64,000 nucleotides of DNA from Pseudomonadota bacterium (GCA_023431205.1 JAEYXQ010000037.1:1-64000); one strand, 5' to 3'. Positions 25,529 to 35,251 are shown, counted from the stretch's first letter. Numbers and translations: made by a program. The notes: a model not told the origin generated them from the sequence alone.

Positions 25529-26594
25529 GGTAAGCCTCAAGGAACTCAGAAGCCATCTTGCTCAGGCCGAAGTTTGTTCTGATGGTTTGGGCGGAATTAT
25601 TCCCAAGGGTTCGCCGCAATGACGCGTCATCAGCCAAGTGTTGAATTTTGTCGGCCAACGCTCTGGGGTCGCCAGGTGGGACAAGAAATCCATTGAACCC
25701 ATCTGTAAGGATTTCAGGCGTGCCGCCGCCGCGCGTAGCTACGACTGGCTTGGCCTGAGCCATCATCTCCAAAATGGCGTTCGAGATACCCTCGGCGTGG
25801 AACATCGAGTCCGTACATAGTACGCCTATGTCGAGGCTGGCTATGAAGGAATCAATATCTTCAAGAAAACCTGTAAAGACTATGTCGTCGACGCAGCATC
25901 TGCTAGCGTAGGCTTTCAACGAATCGTAATCCTCTCCTTGCCCAGCGACATAGGCCTGAAACGGGACGCCCCGGGATTTCAGAATAGCTAAGGAAGCGAT
26001 ATATGTTCGATAGTCCTTCTGCCGATCTAGACGGCCAATCATTGCGATCTTGACCGCGCCAGACGGAATGTGGGGCAGGGCCCTGATTTTAGTGAGCCGG
26101 ATCTCGTCGAAACCGTTATAGATCACCAAGCGCTTCTTCAGCGGCGTGCGATATGCTGCGTGGCCGGCGTGAGAATTCCCCACGATCTTCTTACATAATA
26201 GAAAGCCAATGCGCATTGAAATCCAGTTCAGCGTGGGCATCTTCGGTCTCTTTGCATCTACCACAAAAGCTCCAAGGCAGGGTATTCCTAGGAGAAAGCT
26301 CACCGGAGCGGCATAGAAGGTGCTCATGAAAGACCATGGATTGATTACATCCGGACGGATCTGCTTTAGCAGTTGGTAAATCCTAGGAAATACCGATATA
26401 TCATAGCGGCCTTTTCGGCCGATTTTTATGACATCTACAGCCAAATCAAATATTTCGGGGTAGTCGACTCGATCGTCCAGCAGAATTAGTGTGATGTCAC
26501 CAACGCCAAGCCTGTTCAGCCCGGCAACGAGTTGTACAATGCGGCGCTCACGTCCACCTCCCCAGAGCATATCATTTATGATCACCACTTTCAT
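25515..26594 (-). CDS. glycosyltransferase family 4, 359 aa
   Basis: GT-B fold transferase. Seen: MKVVIINDMLWGGGRERRIV with the Gly-rich loop that begins most GT4 enzymes, VKIAMIGRLDRQKDY, FQAYVAGQGEDYDSL, and EGISNAILEMMAQAKPVVA with the donor-binding Glu. GLVGPPGDP-like text (NGFLVPPGDPRAL) is the usual C-terminal signature. The gene follows the polymerase gene with no gap (26594/26595) and overlaps the next transferase by 14 bases. Sugar specificity unknown. Confidence 0.88.
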   Translation of the reverse strand: MKVVIINDMLWGGGRERRIVQLVAGLNRLGVGDITLILLDDRVDYPEIFDLAVDVIKIGRKGRYDISVFPRIYQLLKQIRPDVINPWSFMSTFYAAPVSFLLGIPCLGAFVVDAKRPKMPTLNWISMRIGFLLCKKIVGNSHAGHAAYRTPLKKRLVIYNGFDEIRLTKIRALPHIPSGAVKIAMIGRLDRQKDYRTYIASLAILKSRGVPFQAYVAGQGEDYDSLKAYASRCCVDDIVFTGFLEDIDSFIASLDIGVLCTDSMFHAEGISNAILEMMAQAKPVVATRGGGTPEILTDGFNGFLVPPGDPRALADKIQHLADDASLRRTLGNNSAQTIRTNFGLSKMASEFLEAYHGCA

Positions 26595-27908
26595 CTAGGT
26601 GGTCTCCACTCCCTGTGCATACGGGCCCGCGGCGCGCTGCGCTTCGACGGGCACAGATATTCCTGCCATAGGGCGCGCGAACAGCCAAAAGCACCACAAG
26701 CAGAGAAAGAGCGGGTGCTCCACTAGCGAATAACTAATTGATACTAAAACTATGTAAAGCAGCAAGAGTGACGGGCTGCTTCCGCCAAACTGACGGCCTA
26801 GGTGAACTGAACTTGCTGCCGTGATGCAGAGGAAGAAGGCAATGCCCGCAATACCAAATTTTGCCATTATCTTGCCAATTCCCGAAATGCTTATAATGTT
26901 TAGTCCTTCTTGACGCACAAGCATCTGTTCATCTTGACCTCCATATCCCGTCCAGGGATTTTTCAAGAAATCGGCGAAGTCTAACTGGAATGAGAGGAAC
27001 CGCTGAGCGGCTACGGGTCTGCCTATGTTCCACTCATATGAGGCGATCACTGCCATTTCGTGAAGGTCCTGTGCAAGCAGTTCTTGAATCTTGCTCTGCA
27101 TGAAAGGTACACTCGAGAATACGAATAGTATAATGAGGCTCACGAGCGGGACCATTAGCGCTCGTGCCGCGCCGCGGATCTGCTGCCAGAATTTTGCGAG
27201 CAAGAAAGCCATAAGAATACTGTATCCCGTCGTGGACTGGGACGAAAGAAGTGCTACTATTAGTATAACCGCTCCATGATTGTTTCTGATGCGTAGGCCT
27301 GTCCGATACTGGTTAATCAGCAGTCCGGCGCAACAAATCACGGCAAATGCTCCAGGTTCCCAAGCGAACCCGGAGTTGCGCGGGATTGTAGCGCCCACAT
27401 TTTCGTTAATGAAGGCTTGAACTATTATATACGAGTCAACAATAGGGGCGTAAGGGCGACCAACTGACATGCCGCTCAGTAGGTGGCGGATAGCGCTTCC
27501 CGTTACTACATCGGCGAGCCAAATGATAAGGCTTATTGCGGCTAAAGAAGTTACGATATACTCGAGATGGTAGAGAAAACGCTCTCGCATTGCTCTGACG
27601 AAGCAGTAGGCAATCCAGAAGTTGAAGGGATAAAGCAGAAAATATTTTGGGGATATCGACTGGTATATCAACGACTGCGCTATGAACAGCGCAACGAACC
27701 CGCCGATTAAAATCAAGAAGCGGTTTGAGATCTTAACTCGGTAGCAGAATGTGATTGTAAGCGCTAGAAGCCCTAGCAGGGCGGGCATCTGAAGGTGTTC
27801 CCACGTCATCGATGAACGTGAAAAGGCTGTAACTCCTGTAGCAGACAGAAGGAGGAGGCCAACCGCCGCTCTTTCGAAAACAACTAAGCTGCGGTTTCCT
27901 TGGTTCAT
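26595..27908 (-). CDS. Wzy-type O-antigen/EPS polymerase, 437 aa
   Basis: Polytopic inner-membrane protein with ten to twelve hydrophobic segments, e.g. LLGLLALTITFCY, FLILIGGFVALFIAQ and AVILIVALLSSQSTTGYSIL. A large periplasmic loop lies around residues 275-330 (IGRPVAAQRFLSFQLDFADF and NPWTGYGGQDEQM), as in Wzy polymerases, which share topology rather than motifs. It polymerises flipped repeat units. It is strongly AT-rich compared with the chromosome, typical for serotype-specific polymerase genes that move by transfer. A 159-base gap separates it from the glycosyltransferase gene upstream. Confidence 0.8.
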   Translation of the reverse strand: MNQGNRSLVVFERAAVGLLLLSATGVTAFSRSSMTWEHLQMPALLGLLALTITFCYRVKISNRFLILIGGFVALFIAQSLIYQSISPKYFLLYPFNFWIAYCFVRAMRERFLYHLEYIVTSLAAISLIIWLADVVTGSAIRHLLSGMSVGRPYAPIVDSYIIVQAFINENVGATIPRNSGFAWEPGAFAVICCAGLLINQYRTGLRIRNNHGAVILIVALLSSQSTTGYSILMAFLLAKFWQQIRGAARALMVPLVSLIILFVFSSVPFMQSKIQELLAQDLHEMAVIASYEWNIGRPVAAQRFLSFQLDFADFLKNPWTGYGGQDEQMLVRQEGLNIISISGIGKIMAKFGIAGIAFFLCITAASSVHLGRQFGGSSPSLLLLYIVLVSISYSLVEHPLFLCLWCFWLFARPMAGISVPVEAQRAAGPYAQGVETT

Positions 27909-28067
27909 GTAAGAAATTCTACTTCGTTAAGCGGCCAAGAGGTATTAGCGTTTTCTCTGTTGGTCCGAAACTGGCAGTTGTTCGCCGGACGCTGATTGGT
28001 TTCGGGCTGGCTATGCTGCTCATTGGCAGAGGTAATCCATGCTCTAGCTGGAATGGCGCTCAACTTC

Positions 28068-29330
28068 TCATTTTGTCTCTGGCTCAGCCTCGGTAGGGTG
28101 GGCGATGCCGGCCCTGAGAACTTCCAATTGTTTCACGAGTGCAGCGAGCACGCTGGCTTTCGCCCACTTCTGCTCAGCACGCGCTCGTGCCATTTCCGCC
28201 GCGGTTCTCCATCGCGCATCATTGTCTATTAGCTGGCAAATTGCCCCCGCCAATGCCTCAGCGTCACCCGGTGGGGTCACTATGCCGCAACCCTCAACCT
28301 CCTGTGCAAGGCCTGTTTCGCTCCGCGCTGTTGCGACAACGGGTCTGCCGGACGCTAACATGTTGCCGAGCTTCGAAGGTAGCACAAGGTCGGCGGCGCT
28401 GGCTAACTGCGGCAGTAGGTGGACGGTGGCCAAGCTCAGGAGGTCACTGAGACGCTCCTTGGGTTGCAGGCCATGGAACTGGATGTTGCTGATGCCGTTT
28501 GCAGCGGCTTCGAGGGTGGCGCGGTTGGGGCCGTCGCCGCAGATTACGAAGGTCAGGTCGTCCCTGCTTTGGAGAATCTTGGCAGCGGCAAGAACGATCT
28601 CGATGCCCTGCTTGTTAGCGATATTACCCGAATACAGCGCCACATGAGGCGTGGTGATGTTCCATTCCGAGCGGAAGGGCGAGGGTGAGGTCTTAGGGCG
28701 TACAGAGTCAATGTCGGCCCAGTTTCGCAGTTCCATGCTGCGCTCGCGGGGTACGCCCTTCTGATGGAGGCGCGACAACATCTGCGGGGAAATAGTGCTA
28801 ACCATGTCGAAGCTGGAAAAGGTTCTACGCTCGAACCACTTTGCGAGCTTTACAACCCAGCTGTGTCCCGAAAGCAAACCGGTAGCCATCGCGGCTTCGA
28901 TCTCGAAATCCTGAACATGCAGCCAGGATGGTGCGCCAGCGAGCTTGGCGGTCAGGGATGCAATGGAAGAGGCGACAAGCGATGGCGCAACGGTCATCAC
29001 CACGTCTGGCCGCCAGGTGATGCCACGGTAGAGTGTGGGGAAGAATGCGGCCAGCGCGAAAGAAAAGTGGTGCAGCATGCGTCGCGCGCCAGTGGGTCGG
29101 GCGGGGATATAGTGTGGGGCCCGTGTGACGTCGACGTCATGTTCTTCGCTCCGCGTATAGGTATAGGCGGCATAGCCCGGCTCAATTGTCCAGGCCGGGT
29201 AATAGGGCTGGCCGGAAATCACTTGGACGGCATGGCCCATGGCGGCCAGCGATTGTGCCATACCGGTCGTATAAACTGCGATACCCACCTTTTCTGGCGC
29301 ATAGTTGAGGCCCAGGATCAGAATCCTCAT
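28068..29330 (-). CDS. WcaI/WbuB-like glycosyltransferase (GT4), 420 aa
   Basis: Glycosyltransferase of the colanic acid WcaI / WbuB type. ATG 29330 is chosen because it gives MRILILGLNYAPEKVGIAVY, the standard start of this family, and it overlaps the fcl stop codon (ATGA). Other motifs: VISGQPYYPAWTIEPGY, FEIEAAMATGLL, VALYSGNIANKQGIEIVL, FVICGDGPNRATLE, and ASAADLVLPSKLGNMLASGR with the donor site. WcaI in E. coli is placed next to gmd-fcl and is thought to transfer fucose; the same neighbourhood here makes a fucosyltransferase a reasonable guess. Confidence 0.87.
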   Translation of the reverse strand: MRILILGLNYAPEKVGIAVYTTGMAQSLAAMGHAVQVISGQPYYPAWTIEPGYAAYTYTRSEEHDVDVTRAPHYIPARPTGARRMLHHFSFALAAFFPTLYRGITWRPDVVMTVAPSLVASSIASLTAKLAGAPSWLHVQDFEIEAAMATGLLSGHSWVVKLAKWFERRTFSSFDMVSTISPQMLSRLHQKGVPRERSMELRNWADIDSVRPKTSPSPFRSEWNITTPHVALYSGNIANKQGIEIVLAAAKILQSRDDLTFVICGDGPNRATLEAAANGISNIQFHGLQPKERLSDLLSLATVHLLPQLASAADLVLPSKLGNMLASGRPVVATARSETGLAQEVEGCGIVTPPGDAEALAGAICQLIDNDARWRTAAEMARARAEQKWAKASVLAALVKQLEVLRAGIAHPTEAEPETK

Positions 29331-30280
29331 CAGGCCAGCGCTCCGGCGTCGCCATTCTCGAGGAACCATTGATAGGTAGTTTCGAGGCCCTTGCGCAGCG
29401 AAATGGAGGGCTTCCATCCTAGTGTGCGGAGCTTGTCCGCACTCATCAGCTTGCGCGGCGTGCCGTCTGGCTTGCTAAGGTCGTGTACGATGTCGCCCTC
29501 GAAACCGACAACTTGGCAGACCATCTGGATCAGTTCGAGAATGGTGAGATCTTCACCGGAGCCGACGTTGACATGTTCGTGGCCGGAATAGGTCTTGAGC
29601 AGGAATACCAGCGCGTCGGCGCAGTCATCTGCATGCAAGAATTCACGGCGCGGCGTGCCCGTGCCCCAGACGGTGATGGATGCCTCGCCGTTCAGCTTGG
29701 CCTCGTGGGCCTTGCGTATTATGGCGGGCATGACGTGGCTCGAAGCGAGGTCGAAATTGTCGCCCGGCCCGTAGAGGTTTGTCGGCATCGCGGAAATGAA
29801 GTCGCATCCATGCTGCTTGCGATAAGCCTGGGCAAGTTTGATGCCGGCGATCTTGGCAATCGCGTACCATTCATTGGTTGGTTCGAGCGGCCCGGTCAGG
29901 AGTGCTTCCTCGGTGATCGGTTGTTCCGCCATCTTCGGATAGATACAGCTCGACCCTAGGAACAGCATCTTCTGAACGCCACGTTCGAAGGCCGCCTGGG
30001 TGATATTCGCCTCGATAATCAGGTTGTCGTAGAGGAAGTCGGCGGGATAGGTGTCGTTGGCCAGAATGCCGCCGACTTTTGCGGCCGCCATGACAATTGC
30101 GTCGGGCTTTGCGTCCTGCATGAAGGCCTCGACCTCGGCCTGGCGTTTGAGATCAACAACATCGCGGCCGGCTGTGATCACTTCGCAGCCTTCGGTGGCG
30201 AGCCGGCGCACGACGGCGCTGCCGACCATTCCGCGGTGGCCGGCGACATAGACCCGCTTATTGGTCAGATCGAAGGTCAT
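29330..30280 (-). CDS. fcl: GDP-L-fucose synthase
   Basis: Epimerase-reductase that converts GDP-4-keto-6-deoxymannose to GDP-L-fucose with NADPH. Seen: VYVAGHRGMVGSAVVRRL (residues 10-27) with the NADP site, AAKVGGILAN, FLGSSCIYPK with the catalytic Ser-x-Cys, and Tyr-x3-Lys in WYAIAKIAGIKL. All residues for epimerisation and reduction are present (Cys in SSCIYP, His in NFDLASSHVMPAI). Four bases separate it from gmd upstream; it overlaps the glycosyltransferase start downstream. Confidence 0.95.
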   Translation of the reverse strand: MTFDLTNKRVYVAGHRGMVGSAVVRRLATEGCEVITAGRDVVDLKRQAEVEAFMQDAKPDAIVMAAAKVGGILANDTYPADFLYDNLIIEANITQAAFERGVQKMLFLGSSCIYPKMAEQPITEEALLTGPLEPTNEWYAIAKIAGIKLAQAYRKQHGCDFISAMPTNLYGPGDNFDLASSHVMPAIIRKAHEAKLNGEASITVWGTGTPRREFLHADDCADALVFLLKTYSGHEHVNVGSGEDLTILELIQMVCQVVGFEGDIVHDLSKPDGTPRKLMSADKLRTLGWKPSISLRKGLETTYQWFLENGDAGALA

Positions 30281-30284
30281 CGCG

Positions 30285-31409
30285 CTATTCCACGCTCACG
30301 GGAAGGTCGAGCCCATGCTGCTTGAGCAGGGCATGGCGGCGCGCCGCCTTGTGGTCCTCGCGGACCATCTCGGCGCACATTTCCTGGGCAGAGATCTCGG
30401 GGGTCCAGCCGAGCTTCTGCTTGGCCTTGCTTGGATCCCCGAGCAAAGTTTCGACTTCGGCGGGGCGGAAATAGCGCGGGTCGATGCGAACAACGACGTC
30501 GCCGGGCTTGGGTGCAGGGGCCATGTCGCCCTCAACGGCTGCCACCGTTGCGATCTCGTCTACGCCGGACCCGGAGAATTCCAGGGTGATGCCGAGTTCC
30601 TTGGCCGTCCATTGGATGAACTCGCGTACGGAATATTGCACGCCGGTTGCGATGACGAAATCCTCAGGCTTTTCCTGCTGCAGCATCATCCACTGCATGC
30701 GGACATAGTCCTTGGCGTGGCCCCAATCGCGCAAGGCGTCGATATTGCCCATATAGAGACAAGGTTCGAGACCCATGGCGATGTTGGAGAGACCGCGGGT
30801 GATCTTGCGGGTGACGAAGGTTTCGCCGCGGCGCGGGGACTCGTGGTTGAAGAGGATGCCGTTGCAGGCATAGATTCCATAAGCCTCGCGATAGTTCACC
30901 GTGATCCAATAGGCGTACATCTTGGCGACGGCATAGGGCGAGCGCGGATAGAACGGCGTTGTCTCGCGCTGCGGAGTCTCCTGGACGAGGCCATAGAGTT
31001 CCGAGGTGGAGGCCTGATAGAAGCGGGTCTTCCTCTCCAGGCCCAGGAAGCGAATGGCCTCGAGCAGGCGCAGCGTGCCAATGGCATCGACATCGGCGGT
31101 ATATTCGGGCGCCTCGAAGCTGACGGCCACGTGCGACTGGGCGCCCAAGTTGTAGACCTCGTCGGGCTCGATGTCACGCAGGATGCGTGTCAGGTTCGAG
31201 GTGTCGGAGAGATCCCCGTAATGCAGCTTGAAGCGGCCATTCTTGGTGTGCGGGTCTTCGTAGATGTGGTCGACGCGCTGGGTGTTGAGCAGCGAGGCAC
31301 GGCGCTTGATGCCATGCACCTCATAGCCCTTTTCGAGCAGAAGCTCGGCAAGGTAGGAGCCGTCCTGACCCGTGATTCCGGTAATAAGCGCGACCTTGCC
31401 CGACGCCAT
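30285..31409 (-). CDS. gmd: GDP-mannose 4,6-dehydratase
   Basis: First step of GDP-fucose synthesis, GDP-mannose to GDP-4-keto-6-deoxymannose, NADP-dependent. ATG 31409 preceded by AGAGGA is used; the frame continues to 31541 without a good start. Seen: [19 protein letters not shown] (NADP site), [32 protein letters not shown] with the catalytic Thr, and [16 protein letters not shown] with the Tyr-x3-Lys. At 374 residues it has the normal length. Its substrate would come from ManC at 45881-47308. It is the first gene of the minus-strand polysaccharide operon. Confidence 0.95.
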   Translation of the reverse strand: MASGKVALITGITGQDGSYLAELLLEKGYEVHGIKRRASLLNTQRVDHIYEDPHTKNGRFKLHYGDLSDTSNLTRILRDIEPDEVYNLGAQSHVAVSFEAPEYTADVDAIGTLRLLEAIRFLGLERKTRFYQASTSELYGLVQETPQRETTPFYPRSPYAVAKMYAYWITVNYREAYGIYACNGILFNHESPRRGETFVTRKITRGLSNIAMGLEPCLYMGNIDALRDWGHAKDYVRMQWMMLQQEKPEDFVIATGVQYSVREFIQWTAKELGITLEFSGSGVDEIATVAAVEGDMAPAPKPGDVVVRIDPRYFRPAEVETLLGDPSKAKQKLGWTPEISAQEMCAEMVREDHKAARRHALLKQHGLDLPVSVE

Positions 31410-31783
31410 GCAGTATCCTCTAGCAATCATCATGCGTTCAGCATCTGTCGTCGCGGCAATTCCACGAGCCGGTCGCTGAACTCCAAACCTCAATAGTGAG
31501 GAACCACTACATGCAAAGGTGCAAGTAGAAAACCTCAGCAATTGTTAATCATGACAGATGGTTACCACGCGGACACGCAGGAATGCCCTGCCGCGGCGGG
31601 GTTTCTCCAGTGGCCAGCTGATTTCGCATGGGGCGATTGCAGTTCCCGCATGCTTCGCAAGTTCGGCGAGCTGGGGCTATGCCCGCCAAGTTACCTGTGC
31701 GGAAATGCAGGTTGGCGCACTCAGGAAGATGTGCGGTGAGTGTGCGCAGAAGAGGTGGGACCGTTCAATGCCTCGGCATAGCG

Positions 31784-31876
31784 GTGAAGATTTTCATCGG
31801 CTACGACCAACACTCATTGTGGCGGGTCATGAACGGTCGAACGGTTGCAGGTCGGGGTGCGCTGTGCGCGGCTTAG
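31784..31876 (+). pseudogene. possible glycosyltransferase start fragment
   Basis: GTG 31784 begins VKIFIGYDQHS, which is very like the N-terminus of GT8-like/nucleotide-diphospho-sugar transferases found in alphaproteobacterial polysaccharide loci (KIFIGYD). Similarity ends after about eleven residues and the frame stops 20 codons later. It may be a truncated gene at the edge of the inserted block. Short, so weak. Confidence 0.3.
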
Positions 31877-31997
31877 CACAACGCAGCTAAGGTCTCGATG
31901 ATCACCATGGTGCCTCAGCATCACGACCAACGGCGCTGGTTTGAAGTCTCCAATGGCGGTTGGGCGTTGCTGCCACCACAGCATGTCGCGAGGCTAG

Positions 31998-32217
31998 CAC
32001 ACGGTCTCACCTATACCGGTGTCCGGAAATCCGTTGGCCGCGGGGCAGGGTACTCGGCCAGGACAGATTCCCCGCTGCGGCGGGCGCGGGTTCCCTGGTT
32101 CCTGCGCCAGCCGCATCCCCGTCGGTACGCCCGTCCGCCAAAGAGCAAGAGCAAGTAGCTGGTTCGCGGCAATCGGACCGGAACTTGATCCTGCAGAAGC
32201 GGGGGAATGTCCGATAA
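31998..32217 (+). repeat. diverged direct repeat R1
   Basis: Matches 38374-38682 in the same orientation at roughly 80-85 percent by eye. Conserved blocks include ATCCGTTGGCCGCGG, TTCCCCGCTGCGG, CGGTACGCCCG, AAGAGCAAGAGCAAGTA and GCTTGATCCTGC-like text (R1: ACTTGATCCTGC). R1 lacks about 85 bases present in the middle of R2. Neither copy looks coding. Confidence 0.75.
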
Positions 32218-32234
32218 CGCCCCTTGTCGGACAG
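32209..32234. other. recombinase-like site at the end of R1
   Basis: Left arm TGTCCGATA and right end TCGGACA span exactly 26 bases, as in the site at 12628-12653, but with a different centre (ACGCCCCT). Same arms, same spacing, different spacer is what one expects of related tyrosine-recombinase sites. Confidence 0.4.
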
Positions 32235-32396
32235 GGCAGGCCGGGGGCGCCATCGATCGGTAATTGATCAAGACCGCGTCGCCCGGGTGGTTCAGTTCTG
32301 TGCCACTGACAGTCGCCCGCAAAAGGAGCCGGCAAGGCTCCCGGTGACCGTGCCCGGCTAACGGACCGGGCGGGCGATCGCTGCACAACCGTCCGC

Positions 32397-35063
32397 TCAG
32401 ATATCGGGATCTTTTGGAACGTCGTCATCCTCATCCCAATAGAGCTCGACGATGTCTTCCTCTTTCTCTTCCTCTGTCTCGTCCTCTTCCTCTTGATCGT
32501 CACTGTCCGGCGCGGAGGCGGCTTCCCAAGTCTGGTCGTCATCAGAATCTGCCTCGGCGGCATCACCTTCGGAAGGGGCGAGGTTGTCTTCACCCTCGAG
32601 GTCCTGCGCTGTCGCTTCCACCGGATCGGGCATCGGCGCGGAAGCGGGTTCTGGGGTTTCGTTGTGATCGCGATCAGCTTCAGCAACACCAGCTGCACGA
32701 GGCGCCGGGGCGTCTTCGCCCACCTGGTCCATGGCTGTCGCTGCGCCCGGATTGGAAATCGGCGCGGAAGCGGCTTGCCTTACCGGATCATTTCGGCGCG
32801 TGGCGGTTCGGGCTGGAGCGGAACCTCCAAGAACCGGGGCCGGCGGCAAACGGTCCCCGTCGCCGCTTGTCTCATCATGAGCGAGGACCGCCTCTGCTAC
32901 TGCTGCAGCCCGACCGGCAGCGCGCCAGCGAGCAAGCAGAACAACAAGCTCCGCTTTGCCTCTGGCGATGCCCGGATCAACACGGACATCGAGTTCGTGC
33001 GCGGCCGCAAACTGCATCATGCGTTCGGCGTGTCCGAGGTCGGTCAGATAAACCACCGCCGCATCGCCACGCTGACCGCCGAACAGCGTTCCCTGGGCTG
33101 CAGCGTTACAGCAAGTCCGGAACGACAGGGCGCAGGCATGAACGATGGGAGCGGAATCGGTGACTAGCGTCCGACCGCGCGGTTTCTGCCATTCAATCCA
33201 CCAGCGGCCTGAGGTGGAACTCTCGCAATAGAGGTGGCCGACACAACCCGCTGCTCTTCCATCCCGGTCACGGATAAGGCACACGGGGTCGCCGGACAGA
33301 AGAGGCGGTTCTTCACCCAGCATCAACCGTGGTTCCTGCCCCAGTCGCTCTTGCCGAGGCTGGTCTCCACCCAGGATTTCCTGCCGCACGGTTCGTGCTC
33401 TTTCGTTACTCGGAACAATGATCGGCGTTCTCCTCTGCAGAAGAGCATCTTCATTGCCCAGTGCGCCGAAAGACAAGCTGCTCCGTTTCTCAAAAGCTTC
33501 CACGATAGAGGCGGGGGAATGTTCGCTGAACTTGTCAGCCAAGGTTCTCCAGGAGAAGCGCCGTGGCGGCGTGTTGGGCAAGGGTGCTGAGACCACAACC
33601 GCGTCGGCGAAGTTCTGGAGCAGCGAAAGCGACAGCAGATTGTCGCGGTACTGCTCCTGCCTTGACTGGTCGTAAATCAGGATCGTTTTGTCCGCCGACT
33701 GCTCCGCAATCCTGAGCAGGTCACACAGGAGTCGGTCGGGGATGGCCTGACTGTCAAAGACGATCAGCACGAGTGAACGCGGTCTGCCGTTACGGGCCAA
33801 ACCCGGCCGCGCCAAAGCCGAAAGACTGACGCATGGGAGGCCGAAATCATCGATCATATGCCGTAGCGCGAACCGGCTCGACAGTTCCGGGATGACAAGT
33901 GTGGGGATCAAGCCATCAGAGAACAGGCTGCTGATCAGATCGTGAAGCGGCCCGCGCAGACCTGAGCTCGCATCCCCCATTACCGCTGCGGCCGAGCTGC
34001 CAGCGAGCACGGTCAGTTTCTTCCCGTCGCGTCCGGTCCAACCAATGAAGGGGTTTGAAACATCTTCACCCTCCGGATCAAGCGGCAGATCGATGGAGCA
34101 GGGGGCTCTGGTGAGCTCCCCGGCTCGAGCGAATGCCTGCTGCCATTCGGCCAGATTTTTCTTCGCCGCATAGAATAGGCCGGCCTGTGTCTTGATCGGC
34201 AGCGCAGTGCCCAATACCTTTTTGGTACGTTCGCGAATCTCGTCGGGTAAAGCGGTCGGATGGATTGAACGAATGGCGCTTGTGACGTCGTGGGACTCTA
34301 TCAGCAGGCGGCGGTCCGACACGGCCTGGAAGAGCTTCACATCATCGGCGTAGGCCGCCCGACGATCGTCGCGGTAAGTGGTCAGCACAAGACGGGCAGC
34401 GGCGTCTCCACGACGTCTTTTCGGCCCCAGCTTGACTTCGGGGAATCCCAGATCAGGTGGAACGCGCAGCGGGTCAAGCCCAAGGCTGCGATAGAATTCA
34501 TTCTGGGTTCGGCCCCAGTACTGTTGCCAATCCATGAGAGTGGCGCTGTCTGTTTTGCCCGCAGAGGATCGAAACAGCGGGGTCCAACGCGTCTCCAGTC
34601 GCCTGATGCGATCAAACTGGTCGAGGCCGAACAGGCTTACCAGAACATGCGCGTGCAGATAAGGACTCAGCTGACCCGGCCGGGGTAGGGTGTGAAGATC
34701 GTATTGTACAGCATGACCATCACTCACAAGCGGGGCGGCGAACGCCCGCACGAGGCGCTCCGCTTCACTGACTACAAGCTCACCCCGTGCCGGCAGGCCC
34801 AGAATCATGTCCAACCCGATGGGGCCCCGGCTGCCGACGGCCAGCTCCAGCGCATTCCAGAACCCGCCGACAGTTGATCCCAGAGCTTTGCTTGGCGGAG
34901 GAACCAGAAGCTCACCGCAAACATAGTCGTCGAGCATCTTCGGGCGATAGCGGGTCTTCGTACGGGCGACCATGACGGACTGCCTCGCATTGTAACCCGC
35001 GCGGCGAACGATTCTGCCCTCTCCGGAAGGGACCGTTTCGACACTGATGAAGCTGGTCGGCAC
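32397..35063 (-). CDS. MobA/MobL relaxase-like protein with degenerate helicase region, 888 aa
   Basis: GTG start at 35063 with GGAGG seven bases upstream. Residues 1-215 resemble MobA/MobL (TraA-type) relaxases: RRAGYNARQSV, a DDYVCGELLVPP segment, FWNALELA, and a three-His metal site, H124, H137 and H139 (LHTL, then YLHAHVLVS). Residues about 345-520 look like a RecD/TraA-type ATPase core, but the P-loop position reads GSSAAAVMGDASSG, without GxGKT, so ATP hydrolysis is doubtful. The last 170 residues are Ala/Pro-rich and then strongly acidic (runs of Asp/Glu), probably disordered. No conjugation genes are visible nearby. It could be a mobilisation protein or a relaxase-derived protein with a new job. 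Confidence 0.6.
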   Translation of the reverse strand: MPTSFISVETVPSGEGRIVRRAGYNARQSVMVARTKTRYRPKMLDDYVCGELLVPPPSKALGSTVGGFWNALELAVGSRGPIGLDMILGLPARGELVVSEAERLVRAFAAPLVSDGHAVQYDLHTLPRPGQLSPYLHAHVLVSLFGLDQFDRIRRLETRWTPLFRSSAGKTDSATLMDWQQYWGRTQNEFYRSLGLDPLRVPPDLGFPEVKLGPKRRRGDAAARLVLTTYRDDRRAAYADDVKLFQAVSDRRLLIESHDVTSAIRSIHPTALPDEIRERTKKVLGTALPIKTQAGLFYAAKKNLAEWQQAFARAGELTRAPCSIDLPLDPEGEDVSNPFIGWTGRDGKKLTVLAGSSAAAVMGDASSGLRGPLHDLISSLFSDGLIPTLVIPELSSRFALRHMIDDFGLPCVSLSALARPGLARNGRPRSLVLIVFDSQAIPDRLLCDLLRIAEQSADKTILIYDQSRQEQYRDNLLSLSLLQNFADAVVVSAPLPNTPPRRFSWRTLADKFSEHSPASIVEAFEKRSSLSFGALGNEDALLQRRTPIIVPSNERARTVRQEILGGDQPRQERLGQEPRLMLGEEPPLLSGDPVCLIRDRDGRAAGCVGHLYCESSTSGRWWIEWQKPRGRTLVTDSAPIVHACALSFRTCCNAAAQGTLFGGQRGDAAVVYLTDLGHAERMMQFAAAHELDVRVDPGIARGKAELVVLLARWRAAGRAAAVAEAVLAHDETSGDGDRLPPAPVLGGSAPARTATRRNDPVRQAASAPISNPGAATAMDQVGEDAPAPRAAGVAEADRDHNETPEPASAPMPDPVEATAQDLEGEDNLAPSEGDAAEADSDDDQTWEAASAPDSDDQEEEDETEEEKEEDIVELYWDEDDDVPKDPDI

Positions 35064-35251
35064 CGGGACACCTCCGAGTCAGATTTGGGGATGTCAGCCT
35101 GAGTCAGATTGGCCCCATTTCTCGTGTCGCACAGTTAGCAAGCAATTGTTTTAAATTCGTCGCCTACAGATGCAGCAACCACGCAGATTGTTGTTTACCG
35201 GGGGCCGGCCATTCGCTTCATCGGCAAAATAGCCAACTGTGGAGAAGGTCG
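35064..35251. promoter_or_regulatory. divergent promoter region with direct repeats
   Basis: Between the relaxase-like gene (minus) and the 203-residue gene (plus). GAGTCAGATT occurs twice in the same orientation, at 35076-35085 and 35101-35110, 25 bases apart, a candidate operator pair. AT-rich sequence at 35135-35160 (CAATTGTTTTAAATTCG) may hold the plus-strand promoter. The XRE-type regulator nearby is a natural candidate to bind here. Confidence 0.4.

Larger units (their letters stand above)
31410..32396. other. 987-base region upstream of gmd, no intact gene
   Basis: It should hold the promoter of the gmd operon near 31440-31560, where the sequence is AT-richer. A glycosyltransferase-like fragment, a diverged direct repeat and a recombinase-like site, all listed separately, make up much of the remainder. 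The frames in 31990-32390 on both strands do not look coding. Confidence 0.5.

Noticed and set aside
31994..32698. Minus-strand frame of 234 codons over R1 and the relaxase-like C-terminus
   Set aside because: It is a shifted reading of the acidic tail and the noncoding repeat; Arg/Lys/Pro-rich shadow frame.
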